The notes under the pieces are model-generated. The model did no database searches. It saw only the letters and a program-made list of their open reading frames with translations, and was not told the origin of the DNA. The position numbers were made by a program, and so were the translations under genes. Positions 59,201 through 64,000 of a stretch of DNA of 64,000 nt are shown piece after piece. The DNA is from Penelope pileata (Eukaryota; Chordata; Aves; Galliformes; Cracidae), in assembly GCA_013396635.1 (NCBI GenBank), contig WBMW01001713.1, forward strand, positions 235,528-299,527, read 5' to 3'. How positions within the stretch are numbered: the first letter of the stretch is position 1; every line of letters begins with the position of its first letter.

Positions 59201-61613
59201 ACAACAGACAGACAGTTCTGCATGTGCAAAAACCGATCACCCCTGAGAAAACACAGTGTTTTCAGATATCAAGGCAGTGGGGTTAGGTACAAATGCCAGA
59301 CAGACTGGACAGAACTGCCAAAAAGTAAACTTGTTAGCTGGTTTATAGAAACCTTTTATGTAAAAACCAAAAACATTGCCACTGACACATTCCTTAGTTT
59401 CTACATATTATAACCTTTCCCTGCTGTTCTCCCTCACTCCGGTCAAGCTCCTGAGCTTGTTGGGGTTTGCCCAGGAGAGCACGCAAGTCAAATCGTTCCA
59501 GACAGAGCCTGCCTTGTTGTCCAGCTGGCCACACACAGAGCAGGAAGCCTGTTCCTTCGAGATTCCCAGCCCTGTTTTCTAGTTCCAAGAAAGGTACGGG
59601 GTAGTCAGATAAACATTTGGTTTAATTCCTCAGCTGAAGCTCAGTGGCATTGTTCCAGTGAAGCCAAAACACTACAGTGGTGTGACCCAGTTGAGAATCT
59701 TGCTGGAGCTGCTTTCCAGTCGTCAGTGCAAACCTGAGCCTTTCTGGATCTGCTCAGAGGGTGCAAAGCTAGTGCTTCAGCCCTCTACAAAGCCCTGTAA
59801 AGCCCAAGTGCTCAGTTGTAGCTCACCTCAACAAAATGACACTGTACAGCAGCTGTTCACTCTGGCTGTGGCCCCAGTGCTACCACAGGTACAATGCATC
59901 ACTGTGCCCAGGGCAGCATCACCAGCCACGGAGCCACAGCCTGGCATCCAGCCTGGGGGCTCCAAGCCTGGTGATGGCCCCTGGCCTGTGTTCTTGGGAA
60001 CAAGCCCACGCAGGATCTGTGCTGCTGCAGCCTGCTGTCTGTGGGGATCCAGGCTCCATAGGCTAATACTGGGGCAGGCTCCTACAGGAGCAATGAAATC
60101 ACTTGTCATCCTAGCAGAAAAGCCCAGGTTTTACAAGCTATAGACCAATCTCCCCTGAAGCACTGCAGTAGCTTAGGAAGAGATGAGTTTTGGCAGCTGG
60201 TTGGAAAATGAGCTAACTTCAGCTTTCATTGGGATCACAGGCCTTGCAGCTCAAGCTAATTCTCACCTTCATTAGCAGCTCCCTACTTGTCAGGTAATTG
60301 TCATGATCTGAGAAGATGTCAGACAGCTCTTCGAACATCAGCATTCTGTCCCTGCACAGGAAAAGAGTTGAATCACTTAGGTTATTAGCAGGCACTCTAA
60401 ATCAGATCAGATTACTACTCAGCTTTTTTCCTCATGAATCAATAACAGCAAAGCATATAAAAATAACACCAAGGGCATCCAAGGAGATACTGCATGTCTC
60501 CTAGGAACCCTCTGGGACCTTCTGGTGCTCCGAGAAAAGCCAGAGCTTTATTTGACAGCGCTGCACAAGCTATAGGTACTCAGGTTCAGATCCTGAGCAG
60601 GGTTTTCAGTCACACTGAGGTACAAAATTCGTAAGAAAGTGGATAAATGGATACAAAGGAGCAGAATACTAGCTGCAAGATGTATCCCAAGTACTCTGGT
60701 TTTGCCTTGTTTCATGCCCTCTGGAAAGCCAGAAGCATTTAATGTATGAGTCCCTTTGTATTGCCCAAGACTGCTAACCAGAGGTAGCAGTATTTTGAAC
60801 AGGAACAGAGGGCAGTGGAAGGAAAGAACCAGCTCTCTCCAGGGGAAATGCAGAAGGGCACTGCATGGCAGGGTGACATTTTTGTTTATCAAAGAAAAAT
60901 GAGAGAAATCCATTCTTCCCAACTGAATGAACAGAACAACATCTGTCTGACAGAGTTTTCAGGTGTCTCCTTGGCATGGGGTAAATATGCCAGTTGCACA
61001 AACAGGTATCCCCCTGTTAGAAATGGGATCTTCAATACAGAACTGGATTTTATAGTTTAGGGATACATTTCAAGGAAATCTCGGAGAGGATTAGTGAGAC
61101 TTCATAGGAACCCGGACCTCCTCCACCTTTGTGGGAGAGAAGACAACAGGCAGCTATCACAGTGCTGTTCTGCTGACCTTCTGAGAGCACTGTGCATGAG
61201 CTGGGTAAGTAGCCAGTCCCATATTTATTCAAAAAGGGATGTGGGAGATCCAATATGCTAGGAAGTATGGCAGAGTCCCAGTGCCCCCAAGAACTGGCTG
61301 TTCCCTCAATATCAAAGAGGAGCTCACAGCAGTCAGACCCAAAGAAGGGGTCTGAGTCTCACAGGAATAAGTTCTCCTGAAAGAGAACAGATGTCCATGA
61401 AGGAGCAGAGTGGGAAGGCTGAGAAGAAGACGATGAAAAGAAAGAGCACTGAGCTTTCTGCCTTGGGGCCAGCCGCAGGAACAGTCAGCGAGGGGAGAGG
61501 GGAGCTTACTTTGGAACAGACGCCCACGTCTTCTTTAGCCGATAGATGGAGTTGGACTGCAGTGCTGAAACGATGGCCCTCAAGGAGGAAAAATTCTTCA
61601 GGATCCTACATTC
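47091..61613 (-). CDS. RGL1: RGL1, Ral guanine nucleotide dissociation stimulator-like 1 (C-terminal 11 exons; 5' part outside window)
   Basis: A Ras effector that activates RalA/RalB by GDP/GTP exchange in the cytosol and at membranes (known for the family). Coding exons in transcript order: 61613-61510, 60351-60267, 57923-57834, 56006-55920, 54766-54734, 53283-53162, 52386-52297, 50711-50525, 49010-48756, 47671-47557, 47278-47091. They sum to 1356 nt, or 451 aa plus stop, in frame throughout; human RGL1 is about 768 aa. Fragment residues 1 to about 165 are the second half of the RasGEF (CDC25) domain, including LQDYIEGGLINFEKRRREFE. A Ser/Thr-rich linker follows, with SSGESMDSVSVSSCES. Residues about 331-416 form the RA domain (DTCIIRISVEDNNG to VNFDFILRKK). 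RGL1 is preferred over RALGDS, RGL2 and RGL3 by the linker and the tail SNRNSKITL, and by the COLGALT2 neighbour. No N-terminal exon was found between 61614 and 64000. Confidence 0.94.
47557..47671 (-). CDS. RGL1: RGL1 exon (RA domain)
   Basis: Acceptor ctttccag|CTA, donor AAAG|gtaggg. Encodes LTSQDKTPAVIQRAMSKHNL then EADVAEEYELVQVISEDK, the middle of the RA domain. Confidence 0.94.
47672..48755 (-). other. RGL1 intron
   Basis: GT-AG intron of the minus gene; a 12-A run near 48271. No other element seen. The following intron 47279-47556 is shorter than 300 bases. Confidence 0.8.
48756..49010 (-). CDS. RGL1: RGL1 exon (linker and start of RA domain)
   Basis: Acceptor gttggtag|CTC, donor ATG|gtgagt. 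Encodes 85 residues. It starts LSESSSSCSSIHSMDTSSSG, passes HKRSISVTSITSTVLPP, and enters the RA (ubiquitin-fold, Ras-GTP-binding) domain at DTCIIRISVEDNNGNMYKSI. Confidence 0.94.
49011..50524 (-). other. RGL1 intron
   Basis: GT-AG, 1.5 kb, with a short CA run near 49358-49372 and an A-rich patch near 49603-49628. Nothing else recognised. Confidence 0.8.
50525..50711 (-). CDS. RGL1: RGL1 exon (Ser-rich linker)
   Basis: Acceptor ctcctag|G, donor AAG|gtacag. Encodes 62 residues, LFLGSEVITNSTPTKEQPKS through SESEEVCITPIDTPNEPQKK. Acidic and serine-rich, with SP/TP sites; low-complexity linker between the GEF and RA domains. Confidence 0.93.
50712..52296 (-). other. RGL1 intron
   Basis: GT-AG, 1.6 kb. 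No gene or known repeat seen. Confidence 0.8.
52297..52386 (-). CDS. RGL1: RGL1 exon (linker start)
   Basis: Acceptor cctgcag|T, donor CT|gtgagt. Encodes YSLSCEIEAAVDTSTTSPKP and RKSMVKRLS. The basic RKSMVKRLS stretch includes candidate basophilic-kinase serines (inference). Confidence 0.93.
52387..53161 (-). other. RGL1 intron
   Basis: GT-AG, 775 bases. Local short duplication of agatactaag-type sequence near 52724-52760; nothing else. Confidence 0.75.
53162..53283 (-). CDS. RGL1: RGL1 exon (end of RasGEF domain)
   Basis: Acceptor ttcttag|GAA, donor AG|gtatgg. Encodes EFEVIAQIKLLQSACNSYCM and TPDQKFIQWFRRQQLLTEEE, the C-terminal end of the catalytic domain. Confidence 0.94.
53284..54733 (-). 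other. RGL1 intron
   Basis: GT-AG, 1.45 kb. No recognised element. Confidence 0.8.
54734..54766 (-). CDS. RGL1: RGL1 micro-exon (33 nt)
   Basis: Acceptor tccaccag|GGT, donor AGG|gtaagt. Encodes only GGLINFEKRRR, the INFEKRR motif of the RasGEF domain. Phase 0 on both sides; skipping it would keep the frame but remove a conserved helix start. Confidence 0.92.
54767..55919 (-). other. RGL1 intron
   Basis: GT-AG, 1.15 kb. No recognised element except a weak CR1-tail-like tgtgattctgtg near 55600. Confidence 0.75.
55920..56006 (-). CDS. RGL1: RGL1 exon (RasGEF domain, core)
   Basis: Acceptor tttgcag|GGA, donor GAG|gtaatt. Encodes GVMQGTVPYLGTFLTDLTML and DTALQDYIE. The PYLGTFLTDL motif is the hallmark of RasGEF domains. 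Confidence 0.95.
56007..57833 (-). other. RGL1 intron
   Basis: GT-AG, 1.8 kb. Contains a small imperfect palindrome at 57650-57670 (cgcatcgat / attgatgcg). No gene seen; ORFs near 57.2 kb lack any recognisable domain. Confidence 0.75.
57834..57923 (-). CDS. RGL1: RGL1 exon (RasGEF domain)
   Basis: Acceptor cttgcag|GAA, donor ATG|gtgcgt. Encodes 30 residues: EGTSKFANLDSSVKENQKRT and QRRLQLQKDM. Symmetric phase 0 exon. Confidence 0.93.
57924..60266 (-). other. RGL1 intron
   Basis: GT-AG, 2.3 kb. No recognised repeat or gene. A plus-strand frame of 161 codons at 59658-60143 has no known domain. Confidence 0.8.
60267..60351 (-). CDS. RGL1: RGL1 exon (RasGEF domain)
   Basis: Acceptor tgtgcag|G, donor AAG|gtgaga. 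Encodes DRMLMFEELSDIFSDHDNYL and TSRELLMK, in phase with the exons on both sides. Confidence 0.93.
60352..61509 (-). other. RGL1 intron
   Basis: GT-AG, 1.16 kb. Nothing recognised. Confidence 0.8.
61510..61613 (-). CDS. RGL1: RGL1 exon (RasGEF domain), most 5' exon in window
   Basis: Acceptor ttcacag|GAA, donor AA|gtaagc. Encodes ECRILKNFSSLRAIVSALQS then NSIYRLKKTWASVP, helices of the RasGEF catalytic domain; it ends two bases into a Lys codon. Confidence 0.93.
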
Positions 61614-64000
61614 CTGTGAAAGGAGCGGTTGGAAATACGGGAGCATTAAATGTCAGCGTTACGGCTAGGTTAGTGCTCTTCTGTTTGACCGGTGTCATGC
61701 TTGCTACACATTCTCACTGCTAGGCAGGCAGCTGTACAAATACTGAGCATCAAAAATATCATCCCCCCTCCAGACACCAAACACTTTATGGCCTTTGGCA
61801 CTTATAGCTTGTTTTCCTCACTTTCATGTATTTGTGGGGATGTTGCAGTGCTACAGTTCTAGAAAAAATAAGTCAAACTGAGCCCACGAAGCCAGGCTAA
61901 AGAGCACAAACGTTACACTTCTTAAAAAGCCCTTTATAGTCACCAATCCCTTTTGCCCTTCAGGGGAAAAAATCAGGCTTTGCCTCTTTGTATGCGGTAT
62001 TTAAAATGTAAACTCTCTTAGCGTCAGTTCGAACTAGAGACATGCAATGGAATAACCTGTTATTCAAGAACGTGCGCCCTGTGAAAGAGCGAACCTTCCA
62101 AGTCCCAGCAGAGCCGGGATCAAATCCTGACAGAAAGGTTTGGTTCATAGACGTTTCCTGGGGAGCTTTGCTGCGGCAAAAGCTCCTCTGGAAAAGGATA
62201 CTGCAAAACACAGTGCTCCAAAGAGGAGCACAGACGCCCAGTAAGGCAGATGGAGGCAGGGAGCTTGGGGCTCCTCAAGGGACATCCCTGGTGGCTCGAG
62301 AACCACAGCACAGGTGCCATGGGTTTAATACAACTTCTGCAAACACCAGCTCTCACAAACAGGGTCTGCACATGCAAATTAAGCAGACCAAACACATGCC
62401 ACCTTGTCCACTGCATGTAAACGAGAGCACATTCCAGCTACAACTCTGACCCTTGCACTAACGAGGCTGGTTACGTAGAGGATCCTTACAGTGAAAACAG
62501 ACAATTTATTTCCTTCGTAGCACCCATGCATAGGACTGATAAAATGCAAGAAAACTTCATATAAACTAAAGGCAGCCCTTAACATATCAGTAGCTCTGCT
62601 CACGAGTTGCATTAAAATTAACAGAATGACTAAGGGAAGGACATATACTCCCATATATATACACCTAAATATATACATATATATATTTAAATGTTGTGCA
62701 GTTTATGCTGAGATATGGCTGAGAAGAAGACTGACAGAGCAGCTCAGGGAGGTTAGCAGTTAGGCTAGGGAGAGACCAAGTTCCAGATCAGGCGGTAGGA
62801 CACGCGAGACCTGAGAACTATCTTGCACGGTTTGCAGCCAAAGAAGCCACGTAACAGCCTTCCAGAGACTGACACCTTAGGGAACAAGACCCTTCTTCCT
62901 TCGTGCTTGGCTTCAAATTCAGGCTGCAGAGAACACTGATTTGGAGACAAATTCTTAACATTTCTTTTTCTCAAGTACGACAGGAGTTTGGACTGGAAGC
63001 TCCATCTCGACTTAAAATGCATGGTGTATAATTAAAAGCTCATTAAGAATTCAGTATCAGATTTCATGTTCTCAGTGTTTCAACTGACTGCTGCCTAAAC
63101 TTTAGCAAACTTGCATTTATGTATAAGAATTTTTTAATCTGCTTTGAACTACTTTGTTTCACGCTGTGTCCTTCTCAGGGGGAAAACCAGAAAGAATCCC
63201 ACAGAGTGCTCAGAAAGAATTCTCAGAAAGAACTTTGATTTCAAAAAAATTAAGCATAACAGGATGCTAATTATTTCATTTTTACTTTTTATTTTTAAAG
63301 AAAATATTGTGTGAATAAAATTGGCTGCTCCTGCTCAGGAGCCTTAGATGTAGGTGGAGCAGAGGGGGCTGGCAGCTTGTTCAGTTTTTCTTGCAATCTA
63401 AGAGACTGGATCCAGAAGTCACAAACAGATACCAAATGTAGAACTCCATGTGCTACGTTACAGAGTTAGTTGCTGGTAAATAACTGCACTTTAATGAGTG
63501 GATTATTTTCTAATTCAGGCATCTAACTATTCCAAGTGCTCATTTGCATGCACAAAGCAGGCGGCTTTCTTCAGAAGCAGGCAGCTGAGTATATATGCAA
63601 GTAGCTGTTCTACATGTGCAATTATTTTGTAGAGTGTGCACATGCATTTTTCATGGGCTTAGCAAAGACTGCAGTATTTAATGATGTGCATGAATGAAGT
63701 AAAGGGAGAAGTACGGGTTTGACAGAGGTGGAGAACAAAGTTCTCCATCCACAGAACAAGCACCATGAGAGGGGTGCCTGGGCTTCCCTGGGCCTTCCTG
63801 CTGCCCCGCCATGAAGCCGCTCCATGTTGCTCAGCGTGCCCCATGATGGCCCCACTAGCTGGTAGCCTCTGCAGGCTGCAGATCCACACACAGGAAAACA
63901 GGAACCAAGCTTCCTAATCCCTTCACATGGGCTATAAAGTGGGCAGCAGATGATAACAAAAATGAGTTGACATAAGTGCCAAAACAGGGGTGAAAGCACT
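61614..64000 (-). other. RGL1 intron continuing past the window
   Basis: Upstream of the most 5' RGL1 exon seen. I searched the minus-strand frames for the preceding RasGEF exon and did not find it, so it should lie beyond 64000. An AT-rich simple tract is at 62641-62692. Confidence 0.75.
62641..62692 (+). repeat. AT-rich simple repeat
   Basis: Interrupted TA/CATA units (acatatactc, catatatata, tatacatata). Low-complexity DNA. Confidence 0.75.

Noticed and set aside
59658..60143. 161-codon plus frame opposite an RGL1 intron
   Set aside because: Composition-driven; no domain, and no promoter or splice evidence.
47091..61613. RALGDS, RGL2 or RGL3 as the minus-strand gene
   Set aside because: The Ser-rich linker, the RA domain wording and the SKITL end fit RGL1, and RGL1 is the known neighbour of COLGALT2.
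61614..64000. Additional upstream RGL1 exon
   Set aside because: No minus-strand frame here matches the preceding RasGEF segment with splice sites.
1..64000. tRNA, rRNA, CRISPR arrays, operons, or a novel defence or biosynthetic system
   Set aside because: None seen; this is a normal avian two-gene locus.

Overview
The window is vertebrate nuclear DNA, almost certainly from a bird. It holds two spliced, convergent protein genes, 3' ends of CR1 retroposons (with the ATTCTRTG 8-base tail repeats typical of birds), and one LTR that looks like an avian ERVL-type LTR. There is no prokaryotic or organellar organisation. Synteny supports the gene calls: in human 1q25, RGL1 and COLGALT2 are also convergent neighbours. 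I cannot fix the species; a galliform is plausible but not proven.

Positions 40-42706 (+) carry a complete COLGALT2 gene (procollagen galactosyltransferase 2). It has 12 coding exons, intron 1 is 27.2 kb, and all junctions were phased by hand. The assembled protein is 623 aa, close to the 626 aa human protein, and runs from a signal peptide to a C-terminal RDEL retention signal. One junction (intron 4) uses a GC donor. Only 39 bases lie upstream of the start codon, so most of the promoter is outside the window.

Positions 42707-47090 lie between the two stop codons. They hold the COLGALT2 3' UTR, two CR1 pieces, and opposed poly(A) signals near 46.7 kb, where the two convergent transcripts may end back to back.

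Positions 47091-61613 (-) carry the last 11 coding exons of RGL1, a guanine-nucleotide exchange factor for Ral. They encode 451 C-terminal residues: the second half of the RasGEF domain, a Ser-rich linker and the RA domain. The upstream RGL1 exons lie beyond 64000.

The two products do not work in one pathway: COLGALT2 glycosylates collagen in the ER lumen, while RGL1 is a cytosolic Ras effector. The remaining sequence is introns with CR1 fragments, an LTR, microsatellites, a dispersed direct repeat and a few striking hairpins. I found no novel multi-gene system; this is an ordinary animal locus with several local oddities listed in the findings.
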